Below are positions 1 to 7,536 of a DNA stretch of 20,938 bases, piece by piece. The first letter of the stretch is position 1. Every line of letters begins with the position of its first letter. A program made the translations under genes and the position numbers. Location of the stretch: the NCBI GenBank assembly GCA_002417975.1, contig DIDE01000035.1, forward strand, positions 1-20,938, written 5' to 3'. Origin of the DNA: Eggerthellaceae bacterium UBA5808 (GTDB lineage Bacteria > Actinomycetota > Coriobacteriia > Coriobacteriales > Eggerthellaceae). The notes beneath the pieces were generated by a model. That model was not told where the DNA came from. It did no database searches and saw only the letters and a list, made by a program, of their open reading frames with translations.

Positions 1-320
1 AGATCGGGCTGTTCGGCGGCGCTGGTGTGGGCAAGACGGTGCTGATTCAGGAGCTCATCGCACGTGTGGCCCGCGACCACGACGGTGTGTCGGTCTTCGC
101 CGGCGTCGGCGAGCGCACTCGTGAGGGCAATGACCTCATCAATGAGATGGGGGCTGCCGGGGTGCTGGATAAGACCGCGCTGGTCTTCGGGCAGATGGAT
201 GAGCCGCCGGGGGTGCGTCTCCGGCTCGCGCTGTCCGGCCTGACCATGGCCGAGTACTTCCGCGATGGTGCCAAGCCGGATGTGCTGCTCTTCATCGACA
301 ACATCTTCCGCTTCACCCAG
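1..320. other. GC-rich segment with a sharp compositional edge
   Basis: By hand count bases 1-300 are about 66% GC, while 361-540 are about 50% and most of the window is in the 45-50% range. The change is seen best at third codon positions of atpD and falls at about base 320, in a stretch of protein that is nearly invariant among beta subunits. The frame is kept across it. It could be a recombination tract, a contig-end assembly chimera between two related genomes, or, less likely, local codon selection. Confidence 0.75.
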
Positions 321-968
321 GCTGGATCCGAAGTATCCGCTCTGCTTGGTCGTATGCCTTCCGCTGTTGGCTATCAGCCAACGCTTGCTACGGAAATGGG
401 CGACTTGCAGGAACGTATTACTTCGACCAACGTTGGATCAATTACGTCCGTACAGGCTGTATATGTACCTGCCGACGACTTGACTGACCCTGCTCCTGCA
501 ACGACATTTACGCACCTTGACGCTAAGACGGTTCTTAACCGTTCTATCGCTGAGTTGGGTATTTATCCTGCTGTTGACCCTCTGGAATCGACGAGCCGTG
601 CTCTCGATCCTTCGATCGTTGGCGAGGAGCATTACCGTGTCGCTGAAGGTGTTCAGCAGATCCTGCAGAACTACAAGGACCTACAAGACATCATCGCAAT
701 TTTGGGTATCGATGAATTGACCGAAGAGCAGAAGCTCACGGTAAGCCGTGCACGTAAGATCCAGCAATTCCTTGGTCAACCGTTCCATGTTGCTGAACAG
801 TTCACGGGTAACCCCGGAATTTACGTCAAGATGGATGACACCGTCCGTTCGTTCGCTGATATCCTCGCAGGCAAGTGCGATGAGATCCCTGAGCAGTGCT
901 TCCGCTACAAGGGCTCCATCGACGACGTTTATGCCGCCTACGAAGAGCTTAAGAAGAAGGGCGAATAA
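1..968 (+). CDS. atpD: ATP synthase F1 subunit beta, 5' partial
   Basis: Catalytic beta subunit of the F1 head, which makes or hydrolyses ATP as part of the membrane F1Fo complex. The reading frame is open at the left edge (first full codon at base 3) and ends in TAA at 966-968. The Walker A loop GGAGVGKT is encoded at 15-38, followed by the family motifs GERTREGNDL, LLFIDNIFRFTQAGSEVSAL and VPADDLTDPAPATTFTHLDA. About 322 residues are present; roughly the first third of the usual ~470-residue protein, including the N-terminal barrel, lies outside. The internal GTG at base 27 is not the start, because the Walker A motif begins upstream of it. atpC follows after 2 bases, so the two are one operon. 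Codon use changes abruptly near base 320: GC-ending codons are about 84% before it and about 43% in the next 106 codons (hand count). Confidence 0.97.
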   Translation, partial: IGLFGGAGVGKTVLIQELIARVARDHDGVSVFAGVGERTREGNDLINEMGAAGVLDKTALVFGQMDEPPGVRLRLALSGLTMAEYFRDGAKPDVLLFIDNIFRFTQAGSEVSALLGRMPSAVGYQPTLATEMGDLQERITSTNVGSITSVQAVYVPADDLTDPAPATTFTHLDAKTVLNRSIAELGIYPAVDPLESTSRALDPSIVGEEHYRVAEGVQQILQNYKDLQDIIAILGIDELTEEQKLTVSRARKIQQFLGQPFHVAEQFTGNPGIYVKMDDTVRSFADILAGKCDEIPEQCFRYKGSIDDVYAAYEELKKKGE

Positions 969-970
969 CG

Positions 971-1381
971 ATGTCTACTTTAACCTGCGACATTGTCACG
1001 CCGACCAAGAAGCTTGCTTCAAAGGAGTGCTCCATGGTCGTAGTGCCCGGTATCGAGGGCGAGATGGGCTTTTTGGAGCATCATGCTCCGCTCGTCTCGA
1101 CGCTTGCTGATGGATCTGTTCGTCTGTTTGAGGGCGAGGGTTCCACAGCACAGCGCTTTGCGATCCAGGGTGGCTACGTGCAGGTGAACGGTGAAAAGGT
1201 AATCGTTCTTGCTGATCGCGCCGTCGCCGTTGAGGACATCGATGCGAATGCGGTCAAGGAGCGTACCTCTTCGATCACGTCCGCTATCGAGCAGGCCGAA
1301 GGAGACGATCTTAAGGTTAAGATGCTCAAAAAGGATCTGGACTGGTGCCAGGTTCAGGAGAGCGCTGCTCAACAGCAATAG
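971..1381 (+). CDS. atpC: ATP synthase F1 subunit epsilon
   Basis: Central-stalk epsilon subunit, which couples rotation to catalysis and can inhibit ATP hydrolysis. The 136-residue protein starts with the usual beta-sandwich domain (LTCDIVTPTKKLASKECSMV, then PGIEGEMGFLEHHAPLVSTL) and ends with the helical C-terminal part rich in charged residues (about residues 90-136). The ATG lies 2 bases after the atpD stop; the purine run at the end of atpD (AAGAAGAAGG, 951-960) can serve as ribosome binding site. Length and gene order fit the last gene of the atp operon. A strong terminator follows at 1425-1465. Confidence 0.95.
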   Translation: MSTLTCDIVTPTKKLASKECSMVVVPGIEGEMGFLEHHAPLVSTLADGSVRLFEGEGSTAQRFAIQGGYVQVNGEKVIVLADRAVAVEDIDANAVKERTSSITSAIEQAEGDDLKVKMLKKDLDWCQVQESAAQQQ

Positions 1382-1424
1382 GTTCTACGTGGCAAACATA
1401 CGTCAGCGTTAATCGTTGGTGATT

Positions 1425-1465
1425 AAAAGATCGGTGATGCAGATAGTTTGCATCACCGATCTTTT
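1425..1465 (+). terminator. Rho-independent terminator of the atp operon
   Basis: A perfect 17-bp stem (arms 1425-1441 and 1449-1465) with a 7-base loop (1442-1448), 43 bases after the atpC stop. The left arm begins with AAAA and the right arm ends in TTTT followed by GTTTG, so a U-rich tail is present for plus-strand transcription. The A-run on the other side could also serve transcripts from the minus strand. Confidence 0.92.
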
Positions 1466-1782
1466 GTTTGCTCTATCTGCATCCTATATGTCACCCCTGC
1501 ATCACTTCTGAATGAAGCTTATCGAATAATTGCCGCCTCGCTTTGACAATTGGTCTCAAGCAACAAAAATATGGACCCAAAATGGCAATTAATGCACGAT
1601 TCGCGTTTTTTGACTTTAGACAATAGGTAAAACGCCTCCATAACACCTGATGAACGCCGCGACCTATAGGATTCTCGATGTGACCGACACTATAAGGGCG
1701 AAAAAATAGCGCGTTTCGGCACTTATCTGTTATCGGTTAGACATTCCGTCATGTTCGCACTACATTCCTCTTCGATTGCCTT
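1466..1782. other. Gene-free spacer after the atp operon
   Basis: No coding frame with a ribosome binding site or recognisable protein is visible. A TTGACA hexamer lies at 1543-1548 with AAATAT 18 bases further on, but no gene starts downstream on that strand before 4060. The stretch contains a TATAGGATTC motif at 1665-1674 that recurs upstream of dnaE (3848-3857). Confidence 0.6.
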
Positions 1783-2016
1783 GCATTCACCAAACTTGAG
1801 CTACATTCGTGTCATGCTGATAGCGTATTCACCGTGATTGCATTCTAGTTGTCGCTATCGTGGAGTAAGTCAACGTACTTGCACTGTAGACGCATCATAC
1901 TGGTAACGCATTCACCAAGCTTGAGTTACATTCGTGTCATGCTGATAGCGTATTCACCATACATCATACTTGCTTCCTATTCGTCGCTATCGTGGGGTAC
2001 ATTAACGTGCTTGCAT
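1783..2016. repeat. Degenerate tandem duplication, unit about 125-132 bp
   Basis: A 51-base block at 1783-1833 returns at 1908-1958 with two mismatches (offset 125). Both contain GTCATGCTGATAGCGTATTC. A second block, GTCGCTATCGTGG plus about 20 bases, occurs at 1851-1884 and again from 1983 (offset 132), so the whole unit was duplicated and then diverged with small indels. Fragments of the same vocabulary (ACATTC, GCATTCACC, CGTCATGTTCGCAC) are seen upstream at 1740-1782. The 99-residue frame across it is a by-product of the repeat and is not called. Confidence 0.85.
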
Positions 2017-2080
2017 TACATCCGTCACGTTAGCAACAGCAATAGTAAAAGTAAAAGCAGCAGTACTAATAGCACGCAAG

Positions 2081-2176
2081 TAACAATCGATCCGTTATGT
2101 TTGTTCTTTACGCTACTGTTCGGGTGCGTGCTTCTTTACCAGTGCTAATAACAATCGATCAGTTACGTTTGTGCTT
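2081..2176. repeat. Pair of 28-bp direct repeats, second copy overlapping the vanZ-RDD stop
   Basis: TAACAATCGATCCGTTATGT plus eight bases at 2081-2108 is repeated at 2149-2176 with four mismatches (offset 68). The second copy contains the stop codon and last codons of the minus-strand VanZ-RDD gene (2159-2161 and up), so the copy outside the gene may be a fragment of a duplicated gene end. The sequence just before it (2040-2075) is a loose AGT/AGC repeat. Confidence 0.8.
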
Positions 2177-3673
2177 CCCTCGGGGAATTGTAAAATCGGT
2201 CGAACGCTCAGCTGAATGTTTTCCTATAGGATTATGAAAGACGGTCTTATCGTGGCGGGCGGTCTGATCGGAAAAGCCACTTTGATCGTGAGGAGCGATC
2301 CCGTTATCAGCATCGCCATTGGATTCATTAATGTGGATGGCTCCATCGATAGAATTGCCGTCAACGACATCGCCATGGAGTCCTCGTATGCTGTTTGTAT
2401 CATCTACGTCGTTGATAGTTCCGCCGGGAATATGCCCTGCTCCTTCTTCGCCAGATTGCTTACGGCGAATTTGAGAGAGCGACATAACGCGTGTGTTGCT
2501 CATAATCCCGCTTAGCAAAATGAATGGATGATGTGCAGCTGATCGTAGTGCACGGACAATGATCGTGCTTATCCAAACAACGTAATAACCTATTATGCAG
2601 CCATGAAAGAGTGCGTTCATTGTCGAGCTTATTTCGTCTGGAAGTAGGTTAAGCAACCAGAGAGGTACAAGCGCGGCTATACCTACAAGGACACCGTAGC
2701 GGGCGCATATTTGATACCATCGTGCGCGTGTTCCGTCGGGGCGCACAATTCTTAGATAACAGATTTTTTGACCTGGTGTTGCACCACGTAGAAGCGATGG
2801 AAGCAACATAAAGACCAATACGGAAGCGACAGTTATTGATTCTAGCCATGCAAGGTCATCGTTATATTCTGGAATAAATGAGTGGATGATAACGCTTAGT
2901 GCACCAGCGCAGACACAGTCGATAAAGAATGCAAGAAGTCGATGGGTAAAACTTGTGTATACACTACTGCGCTCGATCGCTTGTTCATTGATTTCGTTAA
3001 TATCGGGAAGAAAACGACAGAGCGGTTTTTCCAACCAAAAACCTATCATGACGCCTAAAGTGTTGGACCACAGATCATCTACATCAAAGAGACGATACGG
3101 ATGGGCATAGATGCCGAATAGACCGCTGAGCTGCGAACATTCAAAGAAGAGCGCGGTTAAGCCTGCAATGATGAGCGTTTGCCACCAAGGGCGATGAAGA
3201 AAATAACGCAGAAAGATTCCTAACGGCGCAGTCAGTATGAGGTTGAATAGAAGTTCATAAACGTCGGGTGCCTTGAGCGTTGGGATCCATGTGGAGGGAT
3301 CCATCAGCGAAAACGATGTAGTTTCGGCTATTTCAGTAAAACAGTTTCCGAGGACAAGCTGGGGCGTTTGGGCATAAGAATAGACGATCGTATGATCGGC
3401 TGGAAGCGGAAGAATAACCATGTAGTACGCCGTTGTGATATAAAACAAAAAAGCGTACACAGCAAATGTTTTCCAAAAAGGGATGGATCCAAAACGCCGA
3501 TATTCATAGATCATATAAGGCAAGGTACATATGAGGGAAAGAAGCGGAAATGTCGTGATTGAGAACATGGTATTTGATAGATACGTTGCCATGGGGGATA
3601 AAGAAAGCCTTTCGTTTAAAATGTTTATGGGCATATATTTTGTTAATCGTACATAAGCGTTTGAGCCGTACAT
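2159..3673 (-). CDS. VanZ-RDD fusion integral membrane protein
   Basis: Membrane protein of unknown biochemical role. The N-terminal half is VanZ-like: several hydrophobic helices, then FFECSQLSGLFG and DVDDLWSNTLGVMIGF near residues 176-212, the conserved acidic/polar pattern of that family. The second half is RDD-like: THRLLAFFIDCVCAGALS at about 243-260 and GATPGQKICYLRIVRPDGTR at about 297-316. Residues from about 400 to 504 form a hydrophilic tail rich in Asp, Asn, Gly and His, probably disordered. The longest frame (504 residues) has no good ribosome binding site; internal ATGs at residues 14, 28 and 36 are possible. A GAAAGG lies about 15 bases before codon 28. VanZ proteins are linked to low-level teicoplanin resistance and cell-envelope functions, but nothing here shows the substrate. 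The gene stands alone between two repeat-rich spacers. Confidence 0.8.
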   Translation of the reverse strand: MYGSNAYVRLTKYMPINILNERLSLSPMATYLSNTMFSITTFPLLSLICTLPYMIYEYRRFGSIPFWKTFAVYAFLFYITTAYYMVILPLPADHTIVYSYAQTPQLVLGNCFTEIAETTSFSLMDPSTWIPTLKAPDVYELLFNLILTAPLGIFLRYFLHRPWWQTLIIAGLTALFFECSQLSGLFGIYAHPYRLFDVDDLWSNTLGVMIGFWLEKPLCRFLPDINEINEQAIERSSVYTSFTHRLLAFFIDCVCAGALSVIIHSFIPEYNDDLAWLESITVASVLVFMLLPSLLRGATPGQKICYLRIVRPDGTRARWYQICARYGVLVGIAALVPLWLLNLLPDEISSTMNALFHGCIIGYYVVWISTIIVRALRSAAHHPFILLSGIMSNTRVMSLSQIRRKQSGEEGAGHIPGGTINDVDDTNSIRGLHGDVVDGNSIDGAIHINESNGDADNGIAPHDQSGFSDQTARHDKTVFHNPIGKHSAERSTDFTIPRGKHKRN

Positions 3674-3681
3674 AAGCGTTT
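3648..3681. repeat. Short tandem repeat at the upstream start of vanZ-RDD
   Basis: CGTACATAAGCGTTT occurs twice in immediate succession, about 19 bases apart. Read on the minus strand each copy supplies an ATG in an identical context (AAACGCTTATGTACG), in different frames, so the annotated start may be a product of the repeat. Coordinates are good to about one base. Confidence 0.7.
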
Positions 3682-3857
3682 AAACAATCGCACTCTTATA
3701 TCAAACGCTCAGATTGCTTTTTTCGCTCGTAAGCGTGTGAACAATTGTACCTAACGTTTAAGCGTGCACTCATGCGTTTACATTCATTGGGCATAGTGCT
3801 CATCGTTTAACACGCGTTACCATTCATATGCTATTCCATAATAGACATATAGGATTC
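3682..3857. other. AT-rich spacer with decayed repeat motifs
   Basis: Gene-free. Variants of a motif around AAGCGTTTAAACAAT recur (for example AAGCGTGTGAACAATTG near 3731-3747 and AACGTTTAAGCGTGCACTC near 3753-3771), giving the impression of an old repeat array. No promoter with both boxes could be assigned. The VanZ-RDD promoter should lie here. Confidence 0.5.
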
Positions 3858-3953
3858 GTCTCGTGAATCTTTCACAGAAGTCCCGCGGATTTCGTTGTGC
3901 CATCGGTTAGCTTAGCCGTGTCTCGTGAATCTTTCACAGAACTCCCGTGGATT
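3858..3953. repeat. Two 34-bp direct repeats with palindromic core, upstream of dnaE
   Basis: GTCTCGTGAATCTTTCACAG plus 14 bases at 3858-3891 is repeated at 3920-3953 with two mismatches, start to start 62 bases, close to six DNA turns. Each copy has the inverted core GTGAA-TCT-TTCAC (3863-3875 and 3925-3937). They lie about 110-200 bases before the dnaE start. The same-face spacing and dyad symmetry fit paired protein-binding sites; a simple duplication is the alternative. Confidence 0.7.
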
Positions 3954-4059
3954 CTCCAGCGCAGTATCTGCTTGCGGTATCATGGTGGATGAAAGAAACG
4001 TTGAAAGAAATGTCAGCATTTGGTAGTTCACGTGTAAGCATAGATTCGGGGGAGCGAAT

Positions 4060-7000
4060 ATGGCATTCGTCCATTTGCACAATCATACAGAGTATTCTCT
4101 TCTCGATGGAGCAACCCATATCAAAGATATGGTAAAACGCGCTGCTGACCTGGGGATGCCTGCGGTTGCAATTACGGACCATGGTGTAATGAGCGGCGTT
4201 CCTGAATTGGCTGAGGCCTGTGCATCGCTTGAAAAAGAGACGGGACAAAAGGTCAAGCCGATCTATGGCTGTGAGGTCTATTTTACGCCGGATGATGAGC
4301 TTAAACGTCACGGTAAACCGAAGCTCTTTCATATGGTTCTTCTTGCAAAAACTGATGAGGGATACCACAATCTTATAAAACTTGTCTCCGAATCTCATGT
4401 AGATAATTTTTACTACAAGCCTCGGACAACGTATGAGATGCTCAAGCGTTATTCTAAAGGCATTATCGGAACGACTGCCTGTATTGCAGGTATTGTGCCG
4501 CGTTTGTTAGATTCGCTCCAGTATGACGATGCACGCGATTGGGCTAAACGTCTAGCAGATGCCTTTGAACCGGGCGATTTCTATATCGAATTGCAGAACC
4601 AAGGCGTTGTTACCGATGCTGGTCATACGCAGCCTGAGCTCAATGAACAGCTCAATAGAATTGCACATGAGCTTGGTCTCAAAACGATTGCAACAAACGA
4701 CTTCCACTACCTACGCCAAGAAGACGCGAAGGCTCAGGATCTCATGCTGTGCATCGGCACGGGTTCGACGATGAACGACCCCAACCGTATGAAGTTTTGT
4801 AACGACCAGTTCTATATGAAAACCGAAGACGAAATGCGTGCTGCGCTCAAGGATTATCCCGAAGCGTGTGACAACACGGTTGAGCTTGCCGAAAAATGTA
4901 ATGTGGAGCTTGAGCGTACGTCTGTTTTGCCTAAGTTCCCGCTGCCCGAAGGCGAGACCGAAGTTTCATATTTTAAGAAGAAGTGCGATATCGGACTTCA
5001 TAATCGCTATGGAGAAACGCTTCCTGATGATGTAGTAAAGCGCTATGAGCACGAGGCTCATGTCATTATCAAACAGGGATTCCCTGCATACTTTTTGATT
5101 GTTCAAGAATACATTCAGTGGGCAAAGCATAACGGCATCGGTGTAGGACCTGGCCGTGGATCGGCTGCAGGTTCTATCGTTGCATATGCGCTGGGAATTA
5201 CCGATCTTGATCCGTTGGAGAATGGCTTACTGTTCGAACGTTTTCTTTCAGAAGAACGTGTCGAGATGCCTGATATCGATGTTGACTTCGACGATGCCCA
5301 TCGCCAAGACGTTATTGATCATGTTCGCGATGTCTACGGCGAAGATCATATTTCTGGTGTTATCACTTTCGGCAAATTGCAGGCTAAAAATGCGGTTCGC
5401 GATGCGGCGCGCGTCCTCGATTATCCCTATGGCGTTGGTGACCGCCTGTGCAAATTGATCGGCAACGAACTTGGCGTCACTATCGATGATGCGCTGTCTA
5501 ATAATCCTGACTTTAAAAAGGCTTATGACACCGATCCCGATGCAAAAGCTGTTATAGATGCTGCTCATTCCATTGAGGGGCAGATCCGTGGTGAGGGCGT
5601 GCACGCGTGTGCGACCATCATTTGCCGAGATCCAATGAGTGACCATGTTCCCGTAAAGCGTGATACTAAGGGTGGCGGCATCATCACTCAGTTCGACGGT
5701 CACTATACGCCCGAACTTGGCTTGCTCAAAATGGACTTTCTTGGTCTGCGTACGCTCGGTGTGATCAGTCGAGCATGTGCAAATATTAAGGAACGCTTTG
5801 GGGTTGATATCAAAGTTGACGACATCCCCATGGATGATCCTAAATCGTTTGATTTGATGTGTAACGGCAACATGGATGGTCTGTTCCAGGTCGAAAGTGC
5901 GCTGTACGTAAGTTTATTTGCCCGAATGAAGCCGCATCAGTTTAGCGACATTGTTGCATCGATCGCTCTGAACCGACCAGGCCCACTGCAGAATGGCTTC
6001 GTCGATGATTATGTCGATCGTGTCCAAGGTAAAAAACCAATCGTATATTACGATAATCGACTTCGTCCCATTCTCAAAGAAACGTATGGAACGATCGTTT
6101 ATCAGGAACAGTTGATGCAGATCTCAATGGCGATGTGCGGATTCTCAGCTGGTAAGGCTGATAAGCTGCGTAAGGCCATGGGTCATAAGCGCCTGGAAGT
6201 CATGAAGGCTCTGGAATCTGACTGGAACGATGGCGCTGTAGCAAACGGATATTCTCTAGAGATCGCACAAAAGATTTGGTCTGATGCAGAGAAGTTTGCT
6301 CAGTATGCATTCAATAAGTCGCATTCAGCTGCATATGCCGTTATTGTTATGCGTACGGCGTATCTGAAGGCACACTATCCGAATGATTTTATGGCTGCAG
6401 TACTGTCGAGTTATATGGGCAGTAACGATAAACTTATTCACTATATTGCAAGCTGTAATTCATCGGGGATCCATGTACTCCCACCAGATGTCAACAGCTC
6501 CAATCTCGACTTTACGCCGACTGATGAAGGCATTCGTTTTGGCCTTGCAGGTGTTCGTGGTGTCGGCGAAAAAGTTGCAGAAGCGATGATTGAAGAGCGT
6601 AAGCGTGGCGGAGCATACTCGAGTCTTCACGATTTTGTTAATCGTCTTGATTCGCGTTGCTACAATCGCAAAACGCTCGAAGCGTTGATCAAGGCTGGTG
6701 CATTTGATTCGACAGGATACACGCGCAAGCAACTTATGTATTTTATCGACGAGACGCCGCTTCTTGATCATGCAGCAAAGATGCAGAAAGATCACGATAG
6801 CGGTCAGATGTCGCTGGGGGATCTGTTTGGAGAAGAGGATGCTGCCGATGCAGGATTCTCAGAAGAGGTGCCACCACCAGATGGCATCGAATGGGATGAG
6901 CGCACAAAGCTTGCCTACGAAAAAGAGATCTTAAAGATTTACGTGTCCGATCATCCACTTCGTCCGTATATGAAGCAACTCTCGCATATATCGAAGTTTC

Positions 7001-7536
7001 GTTTGGGCGATTTGGCTGAGCGAACGCACGATATTAAGAATGCGACGTTTGCGGGTATGATCTCGAATGTTGCAACGAAACGTACTAAACGTCAAACGCT
7101 TATGGCAACGTTCACGCTTGAAGATGTGACGGGGCACGTTGATGCCATCTGCTTTAAGTACGAGGACTTTAGCTCGTGTATTGTCGAAGATGCGATCGTT
7201 AAAGTTAAGGGTCGCTTTGAGGTGCAGGATCGAGGAGCTCAAATTATTGCATTTGAAGTTGAGCCTATCGAGCTGGATGACCCATCTGATGAGGCTGCTC
7301 CTCGTACGATGGAGCTGCGCATTCCTCAGCACGATATGTCTTCGTCAAATGCGTCGCAGCTAACGAGAATTCTCAAGCGCTATCCAGGGCGCGACGGTGT
7401 TGTGCTCATGGTTGCCCAATCTGACGGACGTAAATTCCGTGCTGAATTGCCGATGACCATCGATACGCACAATCGTGCGCTCTTCTCGGAGCTTGAGCAT
7501 CTCTTTGGTCGTCGTGTTTGGAGTGCCGCATCGTAA
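4060..7536 (+). CDS. dnaE: DNA polymerase III subunit alpha (DnaE1 type)
   Basis: Catalytic subunit of the replicative polymerase, 1158 residues, about the length of the E. coli protein. Domains in order: PHP domain (HLHNHTEYSLLDGA at 5-18, ITDHG at 38-42, CEVYF at 71-75, NDFH at 213-216); family C polymerase core with GPGRGSAAGSIVAYALGI at 363-380 and the catalytic aspartates D405 and D407 in PDIDVDF and D559 in LKMDFLGL; helix-hairpin-helix GVRGVGEKVAEAM in the last third; and an OB fold (TFAGMISNVATKRTKRQTLM). The PHP metal ligands look complete (H7, H9, D16, H41, E72, H91, C141, D214, H216), unlike E. coli, so the domain may have proofreading exonuclease activity. The ATG at 4060 is preceded by GGGGGAG at about 4047-4053. 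The stop overlaps the start of truA by one base. Confidence 0.98.
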   Translation: MAFVHLHNHTEYSLLDGATHIKDMVKRAADLGMPAVAITDHGVMSGVPELAEACASLEKETGQKVKPIYGCEVYFTPDDELKRHGKPKLFHMVLLAKTDEGYHNLIKLVSESHVDNFYYKPRTTYEMLKRYSKGIIGTTACIAGIVPRLLDSLQYDDARDWAKRLADAFEPGDFYIELQNQGVVTDAGHTQPELNEQLNRIAHELGLKTIATNDFHYLRQEDAKAQDLMLCIGTGSTMNDPNRMKFCNDQFYMKTEDEMRAALKDYPEACDNTVELAEKCNVELERTSVLPKFPLPEGETEVSYFKKKCDIGLHNRYGETLPDDVVKRYEHEAHVIIKQGFPAYFLIVQEYIQWAKHNGIGVGPGRGSAAGSIVAYALGITDLDPLENGLLFERFLSEERVEMPDIDVDFDDAHRQDVIDHVRDVYGEDHISGVITFGKLQAKNAVRDAARVLDYPYGVGDRLCKLIGNELGVTIDDALSNNPDFKKAYDTDPDAKAVIDAAHSIEGQIRGEGVHACATIICRDPMSDHVPVKRDTKGGGIITQFDGHYTPELGLLKMDFLGLRTLGVISRACANIKERFGVDIKVDDIPMDDPKSFDLMCNGNMDGLFQVESALYVSLFARMKPHQFSDIVASIALNRPGPLQNGFVDDYVDRVQGKKPIVYYDNRLRPILKETYGTIVYQEQLMQISMAMCGFSAGKADKLRKAMGHKRLEVMKALESDWNDGAVANGYSLEIAQKIWSDAEKFAQYAFNKSHSAAYAVIVMRTAYLKAHYPNDFMAAVLSSYMGSNDKLIHYIASCNSSGIHVLPPDVNSSNLDFTPTDEGIRFGLAGVRGVGEKVAEAMIEERKRGGAYSSLHDFVNRLDSRCYNRKTLEALIKAGAFDSTGYTRKQLMYFIDETPLLDHAAKMQKDHDSGQMSLGDLFGEEDAADAGFSEEVPPPDGIEWDERTKLAYEKEILKIYVSDHPLRPYMKQLSHISKFRLGDLAERTHDIKNATFAGMISNVATKRTKRQTLMATFTLEDVTGHVDAICFKYEDFSSCIVEDAIVKVKGRFEVQDRGAQIIAFEVEPIELDDPSDEAAPRTMELRIPQHDMSSSNASQLTRILKRYPGRDGVVLMVAQSDGRKFRAELPMTIDTHNRALFSELEHLFGRRVWSAAS

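Noticed and set aside
1543..1572. TTGACA with AAATAT 18 bases downstream, as a promoter
   Set aside because: The -10 is poor and no gene or structured RNA is evident downstream on that strand.
1740..2040. CRISPR array
   Set aside because: Only two diverged copies with unequal spacing and no short regular repeat-spacer pattern; no cas genes.
1849..2148. 99-residue plus-strand frame in the atpC to vanZ spacer
   Set aside because: It is made from the local repeats, has no ribosome binding site and its protein is an irregular Ser/Tyr/Leu string without a recognisable family.
3947..4135. 62-residue plus-strand frame entering dnaE in another frame
   Set aside because: No ribosome binding site and it overlaps the well-supported dnaE start.
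3934..4398. 154-residue minus-strand frame over the start of dnaE
   Set aside because: It lies antisense to the PHP domain coding sequence and has no family resemblance.
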